Assembly: GCA_905478365.1 (NCBI GenBank)
Contig: CAJQIK010000057.1
Coordinates: forward strand, 1 to 44,320
Origin: an uncultured Burkholderiales Genera incertae sedis bacterium
Lineage (GTDB): Bacteria > Pseudomonadota > Gammaproteobacteria > Burkholderiales > Eutrophovitaceae
Length of the DNA: 44,320 nucleotides
Reading direction: 5' to 3'
Numbering within the stretch: the stretch's first letter is position 1; each line of letters begins with the position of its first letter. Both the position numbers and the translations under genes were made by a program. Shown in pieces: positions 34,119 through 43,374 of this stretch. The notes under the pieces were generated by a model. It was not told the origin of the DNA. It searched no databases and saw only the letters and a program-made list of their open reading frames with translations.

Positions 34119-35807
34119 TTATTTAAGGAGGCGTCCGGGTAGATTTCCGGTCTGCTCGTCTTGTTGAATAATTTCGATTCCCGACACCAATGTATGTTTA
34201 TAGCCCTTAGCTTTCTGAATTAGGCGCTTACCTCCAGCAGGTAAGTCATATGCAATCTCGGCATCTAATAAGGCTAATTCTTCATAATCTATGACGTTGA
34301 TATCAGCCTTGTACCCAGCTTTAATCAGTCCTCGATCAGATAAACCATAGCCTTTAGCGCTATCCAAGGTATGTTTCTTAATTAAAAATTCTAATGGGAT
34401 GGTCGGCCCACGTTTCCTGTCGCGCCCCCAGTGAGACAGTAAATAGGTCGGAGCCCCTTCGTCACATACAGTGCATACATGCGCCCCCCCGTCTCCAAGA
34501 CCCATAATGGTGCCTTCATCTAGCAACATGTCTCTTATAACCTCAAGGTCACCATCAAAATAGTTTTCAAATGTATGGGCCAATAACCCTTTCCCATTGT
34601 TGTTGAGCATTCCTTCAAGAGCAACTTCTAAGGGCTCCACACCTTTTTTCGCTGCGATGTCGCAAATATTGTCAACGGGCGATGGCTCGTAATCAAAACC
34701 TTTATGCATTAAGAATGTTTTAGGTAACCATTCTTTAACACGTCTTGTATGTTCATCGTCGGGCATTTTATGAACTAAATCATGCCGCAGGTTAGCATCA
34801 TATTTAATTTTCGCTAGCCGCTCGTCTGAGGATAGTGCGGACATTTCAATCCACCGAGGATGAGTCGAAAATGGGTTGATTGTAGTTTCAAGTCCCATGA
34901 TTATAACGATAGGCCGGCAGCCGACTTGACCATTTACGTTAAGGCCTTGGGATCGAGCCAAGTGAATTTGATCTCGTGTTTGTCTCCAAAGGTCAGGTGA
35001 ATTATTTGTTTGTAGAAGCAGGATAGACAGAGGTCGGCCCGAAACCTCGCTAACCATGCGCATTATTTCGAATTCACCCGGACCAAAATCAGAGTTGACT
35101 TCAATTATTCCTTTCCCTGCTCGTTTCATTGCTTCAGCTAATCCACGCATTTCGATACTTCCCGCTGATAGGCTGGGTGTATTTTTCCCATCGCGACTCA
35201 AGTGTTTTGTTGTTCTTGAAGTGGTAAACCCAAGAGCGCCTGCATTTAAAGCCTCCTCCAGTAGCACGCCCATTGACGTTATTTGAGCGTCAGTGGGAAT
35301 AGCGGTGTGATCCGCCCCTTTTTCACCCATGACGTAAAAGCGCAATGGCCCATGCGGAACCTGCGCGCCTATATCGATAGCTTTTGGGGATGAGTTAAGT
35401 ACATCAAGATATTCTGGAAAGGATTCCCAGTTAAATTTTACGCCCTCCGATAGAACAGCCCCAGGGATATCTTCGACACCTTCCATTAAGTTAATCAAGT
35501 AGGAAATATCGTTTTTACGGACTGGTGCGAATCCAACGCCACAGTTTCCGAAAATTGCTGTGGTTACTCCGTGAAAAGTAGATGGTGTCAAATAGGGATC
35601 CCAGGTTACTTGTCCGTCATAGTGGGTATGTACGTCTACGAAACCAGGGGTTACCAGAAGACCATCTGCGTCAATAATGCGTGAGGCTTGACCAAGATTC
35701 GAACCTACACCAGTAATTACGCCATCTTTAATTGAGACGTCTCCAATAAATCTGTCTTCGCCGGATCCATCGACCACCGTACCATTTTTAATTAATAAGT
35801 CATTCAT
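34119..35807 (-). CDS. N-acyl-D-amino-acid deacylase family amidohydrolase
   Basis: The product is 562 aa. N-terminal metal ligands are in VDVHTHYDGQ (H60, H62). C89 in FGNCGVGFAP matches the cysteine metal ligand of D-aminoacylases. The C-terminal GDGGAHVCTVCDEGAP holds the metal-site aspartate region, and GYKADINVID leads into the small beta-sandwich domain. Family members deacylate N-acyl-D-amino acids, but many paralogues act on other amides. Its gene lies 26 bp after the pseudo-HtrA gene and 18 bp before the SDR. Confidence 0.88.
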   Translation of the reverse strand: MNDLLIKNGTVVDGSGEDRFIGDVSIKDGVITGVGSNLGQASRIIDADGLLVTPGFVDVHTHYDGQVTWDPYLTPSTFHGVTTAIFGNCGVGFAPVRKNDISYLINLMEGVEDIPGAVLSEGVKFNWESFPEYLDVLNSSPKAIDIGAQVPHGPLRFYVMGEKGADHTAIPTDAQITSMGVLLEEALNAGALGFTTSRTTKHLSRDGKNTPSLSAGSIEMRGLAEAMKRAGKGIIEVNSDFGPGEFEIMRMVSEVSGRPLSILLLQTNNSPDLWRQTRDQIHLARSQGLNVNGQVGCRPIVIIMGLETTINPFSTHPRWIEMSALSSDERLAKIKYDANLRHDLVHKMPDDEHTRRVKEWLPKTFLMHKGFDYEPSPVDNICDIAAKKGVEPLEVALEGMLNNNGKGLLAHTFENYFDGDLEVIRDMLLDEGTIMGLGDGGAHVCTVCDEGAPTYLLSHWGRDRKRGPTIPLEFLIKKHTLDSAKGYGLSDRGLIKAGYKADINVIDYEELALLDAEIAYDLPAGGKRLIQKAKGYKHTLVSGIEIIQQDEQTGNLPGRLLK

Positions 35808-35833
35808 CTAAATATGCTCCTGAAACTGCATCG

Positions 35834-36808
35834 TTAATGAGTTTGCGGCTTGAGCAGAAAATCATTTCGATCTATAGAGTTGATCACAAGTTGCAGTTGA
35901 TTTCCATTGCGGTTTATATTTATCGGTACCGATACGCCCGCTGCGCCAAGAGTCCAAACAGATCGAAAAAAATTAGCTAGCGTTGATACGCTCTCTTCGC
36001 CAACTCCAACGACTTTATCTCCCTGTAAAACACCTGCGAGCTCGGCGGGTCCGTAGCGGGCCAGGCTATTCACGGTTAAAGTCTTCTCTGATTCGACTGC
36101 GTACATGCCCAGCCAAGGTCTCGCAGGTGCTGATGACCGCCCAAACTCTAACATGTCACCCATAATGGATTTTAAAATACTCGTGGGTATAGCTAAGTTA
36201 CCTTGTAGATTTTGTCCCTCGAATATTTCTTGGAGGAATAGTGAGCCTATACCAATGATATGTCCCTTTTTATTAAACACTGCCGCACCCCCCCATTGAG
36301 GGTGAGGAGGGGAGGTGTAGATCGCGGCCTCGAGAAGATACTCCCAATATCCGGCAAATTCGTCGATTCGACTAATCTTAGAGCACAATGAATGCTCGAT
36401 ACCGCCATAGCTGATGAAGAAAATGTCGTCATTTACGGTGACCAAATCACTCTGGTCTAACTCAGAGGCGTCAATATCTAGTGATCCTAAAGCTTGGACT
36501 AATCCCAAGCCCGAGCTCTGATCGTAGGCAACCACATGCCCGGGAATACTTTGGTTGAGGTTAGTTGTTAACCACACGGTTTCGGCCTCCGTGACTAAGT
36601 AACCCACCGTCAAGATTAGACCACTATTATTAATTAAGACCCCGCTACCGATTCGTTCGGTTCCAAGGACGTCTGCCGTAAACGCAGCAGCAGGGATTGA
36701 AGTTCTTACTTTTACAACAGAATTTATGGCGCTATCGAGATTAAATAGCAGTTTTTCAGGGTTAGGCCTCAAAGAATGAGGGAATTTCCACTCGTCGGCA
36801 TTTTCCAT
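35834..36808 (-). CDS. HtrA-like protein lacking the catalytic triad (pseudoprotease)
   Basis: The product is 324 aa. The trypsin-like fold is recognisable (GSGVLINNSGLILTVGYLV, GGAAVFNKKGHIIGIGS) and a PDZ-like domain follows (about 225-315: LARYGPAELAGVLQGDKVVGVG). By alignment with the intact HtrA at 11457-12581, His is replaced by Y70, Asp by G100, and GNSGG by PQWGG (Ser to W172). So all three catalytic residues are lost while the frame is intact. No signal peptide or membrane anchor is seen, implying a cytoplasmic binding or scaffold role. It heads an operon with the amidohydrolase and SDR genes. Confidence 0.82.
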   Translation of the reverse strand: MENADEWKFPHSLRPNPEKLLFNLDSAINSVVKVRTSIPAAAFTADVLGTERIGSGVLINNSGLILTVGYLVTEAETVWLTTNLNQSIPGHVVAYDQSSGLGLVQALGSLDIDASELDQSDLVTVNDDIFFISYGGIEHSLCSKISRIDEFAGYWEYLLEAAIYTSPPHPQWGGAAVFNKKGHIIGIGSLFLQEIFEGQNLQGNLAIPTSILKSIMGDMLEFGRSSAPARPWLGMYAVESEKTLTVNSLARYGPAELAGVLQGDKVVGVGEESVSTLANFFRSVWTLGAAGVSVPININRNGNQLQLVINSIDRNDFLLKPQTH

Positions 36809-36890
36809 ATCGAATTAAGTTGCCCGGAATTTAATAACTAGAATATCTTATTGTACTTCGAGTTAATCTAATTGGCCGTTCGACCCGTGT

Positions 36891-37844
36891 TCACGTTCTT
36901 TGAGATTTTGACCGTGACGCTCCAAGCGATGACGAGTATTTTCTTTTTTCCGATACGATTAGAGTGGATAGAAGTTCGAAGTCGGTTTTATTACTGTCTG
37001 TTTTTCTTTTCACTAACGCTATATCCCGAAATGGCGGTTTGTTTGAAAACGGTCTTGCGATGAGATCAGTTCCTAATAGAGCGCCAGATTTAATCACCAT
37101 TTCGGGTAGAAGCGTGCAACCTAAACCGTTATCAATCATTTGAAGGAGTGTATATAGGCTGGTTGCCGCAAAAGCTTGATCAACTGAGTTGGTTGGCCGA
37201 GTTCCGCACGCCTCGATAGCGTGGTCTCTCAGGCAGTGCCCTTCTTCCAGTAAGAGTAGCTCATTTAGGTCGACATCTTTTATTGAAATTTCTTTCAGTT
37301 TGGAAAGCTTCTGTCCTTTTTTCGCAACCCACCAAAATTCGTCCTTGAATAGTTTATTGACCGTGAGGCCTCTTGTTTCATAAGGCAGGGCGATAACAGC
37401 AAAATCGAGTACCCCAGACTTGAGTTGGTCTAGAAGGCGTGCAGAAAAATCCTCCTTTAGATACAACTTTAACTGTGGGTACGTCAACTTCAGCGCTGGT
37501 ATTACAATGGGCAGCAAAAATGGAGCAATCGTAGGAATAATTCCTAACTTTAAATTTCCACTTAGTGGCTTTTTTAAATGTTCCGTGATGCTGGCCAAGT
37601 CGTCGACTTGAGAAATTATCGATAACGCTCTGCTTAACACTTCTGCGCCAACATCAGTTAGGCGCACCGAGCGCTTAGTTCGCTCTAAAAGCACCGCTCC
37701 GAGGGTTGTCTCGAGTTCCTTTATTCCAGCTGAGAGTGTTGATTGCGTTATGAAAAGTTTCTCTGATGCTTGCCGAAAATTTAACGTTTCAGATACTACG
37801 ATTAGATATTTCAATTGCCTGATAGTCGGTACGGCTGCTCCCAT
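36891..37844 (-). CDS. oxyR: LysR-type regulator OxyR
   Basis: The protein is 317 aa with an N-terminal winged helix-turn-helix (NFRQASEKLFITQSTLSAGIKELE) and a LysR substrate-binding domain. The segment EEGHCLRDHAIEAC keeps both peroxide-sensing cysteines, C204 and C213, at the same spacing as C199 and C208 in E. coli OxyR. It should therefore sense hydrogen peroxide and activate oxidative-stress genes. It lies 23 bp downstream of the fatty acid hydroxylase gene on the same strand. No catalase or ahp gene is in the window. Confidence 0.92.
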   Translation of the reverse strand: MGAAVPTIRQLKYLIVVSETLNFRQASEKLFITQSTLSAGIKELETTLGAVLLERTKRSVRLTDVGAEVLSRALSIISQVDDLASITEHLKKPLSGNLKLGIIPTIAPFLLPIVIPALKLTYPQLKLYLKEDFSARLLDQLKSGVLDFAVIALPYETRGLTVNKLFKDEFWWVAKKGQKLSKLKEISIKDVDLNELLLLEEGHCLRDHAIEACGTRPTNSVDQAFAATSLYTLLQMIDNGLGCTLLPEMVIKSGALLGTDLIARPFSNKPPFRDIALVKRKTDSNKTDFELLSTLIVSEKRKYSSSLGASRSKSQRT

Positions 37845-37867
37845 GGTTTGAAATTTTTAATGACCCT

Positions 37868-38662
37868 TTAACTCGTGGAAACAGTTTGCTCGAATTCGAT
37901 GCCTTGATCTGATCGAAATTCAGTTTTTATATGCTCTTGATTGTATCCATTAAAAAGATGGCCAATCAACCCGCGGTCAAGGTCGCTCGTCCCCATATAC
38001 CAATCAGTGACTGGGTAGGTCAAATTCATATTCCTTGCCATCATAATATGCTGGCTGTGATGGGCAGCATGATGTCTTCGAATGGTGTTTATTAGAGGGC
38101 AGTGACGAACGAACCAGTTTTCCCTTACATGGCAGCATAAGTGAAACGTTTCATAGTTTAGATAGTAAAACGGAGTAGAGAGCATCAGCACGTAACCCGC
38201 GTTTGGACTCCATAAGTAACCTATGATGAGTGCCATAGGGACGGTACCGAAAACGAAGATTAATAAAGCATACGGCGGAAATAAAACGATTCGCCACTCA
38301 CGACTGGCGTCGTAAGTCATTCTTTTTGACGTGAAATATTGGTGATGTTGGTGCACGTGTCGATGAAAGACCGGTAAAAATGCGCCACCGAGACCCTTAA
38401 TGGGTTTATGCATCGCGTTCTTGTGTATCCACCACTCGTTAAAGTTGTACACCACAAAAACAGGAAGCAGCAGTAAGACTTCCGACCAATGTGGATTTTC
38501 AATTTGAGAAATACAAAACGCAATGACCGCTATTCCGGGTATATATATTGAGAGTAGATGTCCCCAACCCGAGTACCATTTCGCTATATTTTGCTTATAC
38601 TCTTCACGAAATAGACGCTGCTTTTCGGTCATCTCTCCGGAAAACAAATTTTGGTCAGACAT
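37868..38662 (-). CDS. Fatty acid hydroxylase / sterol desaturase superfamily membrane protein
   Basis: The product is 264 aa with at least four membrane segments. Histidine clusters that bind the di-iron centre are all visible: HKNAMH, HRHVHQHH, HLCCH and HHAAHH. The family uses O2 to hydroxylate or desaturate lipids, carotenoids or alkanes; the substrate here is unknown. A very strong ribosome binding site (AAGGAGGGAGG) precedes the ATG, suggesting high expression. It is followed by oxyR 23 bp downstream. Confidence 0.88.
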   Translation of the reverse strand: MSDQNLFSGEMTEKQRLFREEYKQNIAKWYSGWGHLLSIYIPGIAVIAFCISQIENPHWSEVLLLLPVFVVYNFNEWWIHKNAMHKPIKGLGGAFLPVFHRHVHQHHQYFTSKRMTYDASREWRIVLFPPYALLIFVFGTVPMALIIGYLWSPNAGYVLMLSTPFYYLNYETFHLCCHVRENWFVRHCPLINTIRRHHAAHHSQHIMMARNMNLTYPVTDWYMGTSDLDRGLIGHLFNGYNQEHIKTEFRSDQGIEFEQTVSTS

Positions 38663-38750
38663 CCTCCCTCCTTTCCAATACGCGTTATGGTGTGTGACTG
38701 TTGTTCTTCGTCGCTTTAACTATACGTCTGTATTTGTTCTTCTAAAACCG

Positions 38751-41039
38751 CTACTTTAACATTTCGCTATCTCTGGATGTTGCATCGACCGAGGCTAGGG
38801 CTGTCATATTAACAATCCTGCGAACAGTTACTGTTGGCGTAACGATGTGAACAGCTCTCCTTGCTCCGAGAAGGATCGGACCTACGGTAATGCCATCACC
38901 GCTAACCATCTTCAATAAATTATAGGCAATATTTGCTGCCTCAACGGTTGGCATAATCAATAAATTTGCTTCCCCTTTAAGCTTGGAGTCTGGATGTATG
39001 CGGTTTCGGATCATTTCATTTAAAGCGGCATCACCGTGCATTTCTCCATCAATTTCTATACTCGGATCTAGCTTCTCAATAATATCGAGGGCATCACTCA
39101 TTTTTGTTGCAGATGGGCTTACTTCAGTTCCAAAATTGGAATGTGAAACCAGCGCTACTTTTGGAGCTAAACCGAATCGCTTAACCTCATCCGCCGCCAT
39201 AATTGTTATTTCTGCAATTTCTTGTGCCGATGGGTCGTGGTTGACGTAGGTATCACTTATAAATAATGTTCGATTCTGCATGGGCAATAAATTCATTGCT
39301 GCAAATATTGAGGCATTTTCTTCTCTACCAATTACATCGTTTACGTGTTTCAAATGATCTTGGTATCTTCCAATTGATCCGCAAATTAGTGCATCGGCAT
39401 CACCTCTTCTTACTAACATGGCGCCAATGAGGGTTGTAGATGTCCGAACCGCAGTTTTCGCGTCTTCGGGGGACACGCCTTTTCGTCTCATGATTTGGTA
39501 GTAATCCGACCAAGTCTCTTTAAAACGCTCGTCATTTTCGGGATTAACTACCTCAAAGTGGTCCCCAGCTTTAATTCGTAATCCTGCTCTTTCAATCCTT
39601 GCTTTGATGACGTCTGGACGACCAATGAGAATCGGGATACATAGTTTCTCATCTGAGACGGCTTGAACCGCTTGCAAGACCCTTTCATCTTCCCCTTCGG
39701 CATAAATGACTCTCTTCAAGTCCGCTTTCGCAGCCTCAAAGACAGGCTTCATTACGAAGCCGGTTTGATAAACCAAGTTAGAGATTTTGTCACGATATGC
39801 AGCCATGTCTTGAATAGGTAATGTCGCGACACCGCTGTTCATGGCGGCTTGGGCTACGGCAGGCGCAATCAGTGTAATAAGTCTGGGGTCAAAAGGAGTT
39901 GGTATGATGTATTCAGGTCCAAAACTCAATTCTTGTCCTTCATACGCTGACGCCACTACGTCCGAGCGCTCTGCTTGAGCTAACTCGGCGATCGCATACA
40001 CGCAGGCTAGTTTCATCTCTTCAGTTATCTTCGTGGCCCCAACATCCAGAGCTCCTCTAAAAATAAAAGGAAAACATAAAACGTTATTGACTTGATTTGG
40101 ATAATCTGATCGACCTGTGGCGATCACGGCGTCTGGCCGAACCGATTTAATTTCCTCAGGCATAATTTCCGGTATCGGATTGGCAAGTGCTAACACTAAG
40201 GGTTTGTCAGCCATTTCAGCGATCCATTCTTTCTTGATTGTGCCCGGCCCCGATAACCCAAGGAAGATATCAGCGTTTCGCATGGCTTCATCTATTGTTA
40301 CGAAAGGCGTATCAATCGCATATATTGCTTTATTCTCGTCAAGAGTTCCCGCACGACTGGTCGAAATTACGCCTTTCGAGTCACAAACAATGATGTTTTC
40401 TTTTTTTATCCCCAAAGTGATGAGTAAGTTGAGGCAGGCGATAGCCGCTGCACCGGCACCCGAACAAACAACACGCACGTCTCTTAAGTTTTTACCAACT
40501 ACTTTTAGTCCGTTAATAATTGCTGCCCCAACAATAATTGCGGTGCCATGCTGATCATCATGAAAAACTGGAATCTTGAGTTTCTCTTTTAATTTTTTTT
40601 CAATATAAAAACACTCTGGAGCCTTAATATCCTCCAGATTGATTCCGCCTAGAGTGGGCTCGAGCGCCGCAATGATATCGACCAATTTATCTGGGTCTGT
40701 TTCCGCCAACTCAATATCAAAAACGTCAATACCGGCAAATTTTTTGAATAAACACGCTTTACCCTCCATGACTGGCTTGCCTGCTAGCGGACCAATATTG
40801 CCAAGACCTAATACAGCTGAGCCGTTAGTAACAACTCCCACAAGGTTTGCCCGAGACGTATATTTGGCCGCCAAAGTAGGGTCAGCCTCTATTGCTTTAC
40901 ATGCGTAAGCAACGCCTGGAGAATAGGCTAAAGCTAGATCTCTTTGGTTTGTTAGTCCCTTCGTCGGGACGACTGATATTTTTCCAGGTCTAGGACTTTC
41001 GTGGTATTCCAGTGCGGCGACTTTTAGTGCGTCAGACAT
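38751..41039 (-). CDS. maeB: NADP-type malic enzyme with C-terminal phosphotransacetylase domain (copy 2)
   Basis: The protein is 762 aa, full length. It has the same domain order as copy 1: [58 protein letters not shown], then the phosphotransacetylase-like part ([16 protein letters not shown]). Long stretches are identical to copy 1 (for example [18 protein letters not shown]), but other segments differ strongly, so it is an old paralogue rather than a fresh duplicate. The two may differ in cofactor or allosteric control. An 88-bp gap separates it from the hydroxylase gene downstream. Confidence 0.95.
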   Translation of the reverse strand: MSDALKVAALEYHESPRPGKISVVPTKGLTNQRDLALAYSPGVAYACKAIEADPTLAAKYTSRANLVGVVTNGSAVLGLGNIGPLAGKPVMEGKACLFKKFAGIDVFDIELAETDPDKLVDIIAALEPTLGGINLEDIKAPECFYIEKKLKEKLKIPVFHDDQHGTAIIVGAAIINGLKVVGKNLRDVRVVCSGAGAAAIACLNLLITLGIKKENIIVCDSKGVISTSRAGTLDENKAIYAIDTPFVTIDEAMRNADIFLGLSGPGTIKKEWIAEMADKPLVLALANPIPEIMPEEIKSVRPDAVIATGRSDYPNQVNNVLCFPFIFRGALDVGATKITEEMKLACVYAIAELAQAERSDVVASAYEGQELSFGPEYIIPTPFDPRLITLIAPAVAQAAMNSGVATLPIQDMAAYRDKISNLVYQTGFVMKPVFEAAKADLKRVIYAEGEDERVLQAVQAVSDEKLCIPILIGRPDVIKARIERAGLRIKAGDHFEVVNPENDERFKETWSDYYQIMRRKGVSPEDAKTAVRTSTTLIGAMLVRRGDADALICGSIGRYQDHLKHVNDVIGREENASIFAAMNLLPMQNRTLFISDTYVNHDPSAQEIAEITIMAADEVKRFGLAPKVALVSHSNFGTEVSPSATKMSDALDIIEKLDPSIEIDGEMHGDAALNEMIRNRIHPDSKLKGEANLLIMPTVEAANIAYNLLKMVSGDGITVGPILLGARRAVHIVTPTVTVRRIVNMTALASVDATSRDSEMLK

Positions 41040-41277
41040 TCGTGCTTTCCCCCCGAGGTTGCGTCTGTTAATATGTTCAGCCTTATATTAGGGTTTAGGT
41101 GGCTAGAATGCTACTGAATACTCGAAATAAAAGCGTTGATCGGACGGTAATCAATTATTGTGCGATTAATTTTTGTTTCAATATGAGGCGCTTGCAAGAT
41201 TATCAAGCTGGGATGATGTTTAACGATGTCGTACTTTTTTTCCCGTTCATTTTTAAGAAAACAGTCTTAAGGTTCGG

Positions 41278-41298
41278 TCAAGAGTGGTCTCTTCTTGA
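41278..41298 (+). promoter_or_regulatory. Hairpin in the cold-shock gene leader
   Basis: TCAAGA (41278-41283) pairs with TCTTGA (41293-41298). An alternative AAGAG-TGGT-CTCTT stem uses the same bases. It lies some 30 bases before the ribosome binding site. Cold-shock mRNAs often have long leaders that refold with temperature, and the whole 298-bp upstream region lacks a credible gene. Confidence 0.3.
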
Positions 41299-41337
41299 AG
41301 TTTTGGCATTTATTTTTTTATTTTCAAGGAAAGACAC

Positions 41338-41544
41338 ATGAGTACTGGTACAGTTAAATGGTTCAACGATTCTAAAGGTTTTGGATTTATTACCCCTGAT
41401 GACGGTGGTAAAGATCTATTTGTTCATTTTTCAGCGATTCAATCGAATGGTTTTAAGACACTAGAAGAAAATCAAAAAGTGTCGTACGACGTCACAAGTG
41501 GCCCAAAGGGCGACCAAGCGACAAACATTCAGTCGATGGATTAA
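41338..41544 (+). CDS. cspA: CspA-family cold-shock protein
   Basis: The product is 68 aa. It has the single cold-shock OB fold with RNP1 ([11 protein letters not shown]) and RNP2 (LFVHFSAI). It binds single-stranded RNA and DNA and melts RNA structure. AAGGA seven bases before the ATG supports the start. It has a long leader and a strong hairpin after the stop, as single-gene csp units usually do. Whether it is cold-induced cannot be told. Confidence 0.95.
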   Translation: MSTGTVKWFNDSKGFGFITPDDGGKDLFVHFSAIQSNGFKTLEENQKVSYDVTSGPKGDQATNIQSMD

Positions 41545-41562
41545 TGTACTGACAAGCAATAC

Positions 41563-41589
41563 CTTGACGGGAGTCTGACTCCCGTCAAG
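41563..41589 (+). terminator. Strong hairpin after the cold-shock gene
   Basis: CTTGACGGGAGT and ACTCCCGTCAAG form a perfect 12-bp stem with a 3-base loop, 18 bp after the stop. The following bases (CATCCCTTCCGTT) lack a clear T-tract, so termination may be incomplete or the stem may mainly protect the mRNA end. Confidence 0.65.
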
Positions 41590-41701
41590 CATCCCTTCCG
41601 TTAGAACGCAGCATCCTCTGAGCTACGTTTCACAATATATTTCGATATTCCGTCTGGTTATTTTTTGTTAGCATTTCACTAACCCAAAAAAACTAAAGTC
41701 T

Positions 41702-43306
41702 ATGTTACCCAGAGTAAATTCCTACAAGACGCTTGTCGATCAGTTCCAGTGGTCTATTCCTCGCAACTACAATATGGCTTGGGATATCTGTGACAAGTGG
41801 GTTGAGGAGGAGAGTCGAGTTGCCCTGTTATATGAAACCAAGGATGGCGAGGTGGCGCGTTATACGTTCAAGGATATCCATTTACTCTCTAACAGACTAG
41901 CAAATGTTTTTGCAACACTTGGTTTGGCAGTTCGCGATCGGGTCGGCATTCTTTTACCGCAAAGACCTGAGGTAGGGATATCGCATTTGGCGACTTATCG
42001 GTCAGGGGCAATAGCAGTGCCTTTGTTTACGCTTTTTGGACAAGATGCCTTGCGATACCGACTGAAAGATTCCGGCGCAAAAATTGTGGTCACTGATTCG
42101 GTTGGCGCAAATTCTATCGCATCAATTCGCGATGAATTACCTGATCTGAGAACGGTAATTAATATTGATGGTGCGAGTGATGGAGCGGAAGATTTTTACG
42201 CATTATTAGAGCGCGGATCCGATTCTTTTAAGACTGTGCACACCGCCGCAGAAGATCCCGCATTAATTATTTATACATCAGGCACAACTGGAGACCCAAA
42301 GGGAGCGCTTCTGCCGCATCGAACGATGATTGGCCATATGCCCGGTGTTGAATTTTCTCATGATTTTCTTGGGCAACAAGGTGATTTGATATGGTCACCT
42401 GCAGATTGGGCATGGATCGGTGGTTTGGTAGATGTTCTTTTTGCGGCGTGGCAATTAGGTGTACCGGTGATCGCTAGACGTTTTGAGAAGTTTGACCCTG
42501 ATCAAGCATTATATTTAATGGAGCGATTTGCCGTTAGGAATGTCTTTATGCCGCCAACCGCACTAAGAATGATGCGAAATATCTCAAGTAAGAAATTTAC
42601 TGGTTTAAATCTCCGGTCGTTAGCTAGCGGTGGGGAATCTTTAGGGGCCGAGCTTCAAGATTGGTCTAAAAATACACTAGGGATTTTCATTAATGAATTT
42701 TATGGACAAACTGAATGCAATATGACGGTTAGTGGATGTTCATCGCTTTACGCTTTGAAGCAAGGCGCTATCGGTCGGGCGGCCCCTGGTCATTTAGTTG
42801 CAGTTATTGATCACGAGGGTAACGAGAAACCTCATGGCGAGTCAGGGATGATCGCTGTCGCCGCTCCAAACCCCGTGATGTTCTTGGGTTACTGGAATAA
42901 TGATCCGGCTACTCAGGATAAATTTATTGGTAGATGGCTGATCACTGGAGATACAGGATCGATCGATGAAGAAGGCTACATTACATTTGTCGGTCGTGAT
43001 GACGATGTGATTACCAGTGCCGGATATCGTATTGGGCCTGGACCGATAGAGGACTGTTTAACTGCACACCCATCCGTACAAATGGCAGCAGTTATTGGCA
43101 AGCCTGATGATGCTCGGACTGAAATTGTGAAAGCATTCGTTGTTTTAAGAGAGGGCTACGAATCAAGTGAAGCATTACGAGATGAACTCAAAGACTGGGT
43201 AAAAAACCGATTATCAAAACATGAATATCCTCGAGAAGTTGAGTTTTTACTAGATTTGCCAAAAACCAATACAGGTAAGATTATCCGTCGCTTGCTAAGG
43301 AATTAG
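41702..43306 (+). CDS. AMP-dependent acyl-CoA synthetase
   Basis: The protein is 534 aa. It adenylates a carboxylic acid and transfers it to CoA. The P-loop motif YTSGTTGDPKG is at about residues 191-201. EFYGQTECN (A5 region), GDTGSIDEEGYITFVGRDDDVI and the C-terminal lysine in PKTNTGKIIRR are intact. The sequence around GYRIGPGPIEDCL resembles short/medium-chain acyl-CoA synthetases. Substrate is unknown. It is convergent with the dioxygenase gene 68 bp beyond. No strong ribosome binding site is seen. Confidence 0.9.
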   Translation: MLPRVNSYKTLVDQFQWSIPRNYNMAWDICDKWVEEESRVALLYETKDGEVARYTFKDIHLLSNRLANVFATLGLAVRDRVGILLPQRPEVGISHLATYRSGAIAVPLFTLFGQDALRYRLKDSGAKIVVTDSVGANSIASIRDELPDLRTVINIDGASDGAEDFYALLERGSDSFKTVHTAAEDPALIIYTSGTTGDPKGALLPHRTMIGHMPGVEFSHDFLGQQGDLIWSPADWAWIGGLVDVLFAAWQLGVPVIARRFEKFDPDQALYLMERFAVRNVFMPPTALRMMRNISSKKFTGLNLRSLASGGESLGAELQDWSKNTLGIFINEFYGQTECNMTVSGCSSLYALKQGAIGRAAPGHLVAVIDHEGNEKPHGESGMIAVAAPNPVMFLGYWNNDPATQDKFIGRWLITGDTGSIDEEGYITFVGRDDDVITSAGYRIGPGPIEDCLTAHPSVQMAAVIGKPDDARTEIVKAFVVLREGYESSEALRDELKDWVKNRLSKHEYPREVEFLLDLPKTNTGKIIRRLLRN

Positions 43307-43374
43307 GTCTGAATATTTAAATGCAATTTGTTTTAGAGATAAGGTAAGGCGTGTAGTACCAATATTTTGAAATA

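Noticed and set aside
41099-41341. 80-codon frame upstream of cspA
   Set aside because: Overlaps the cspA start by four bases, has no family resemblance or ribosome binding site, and fits better as the cspA leader.
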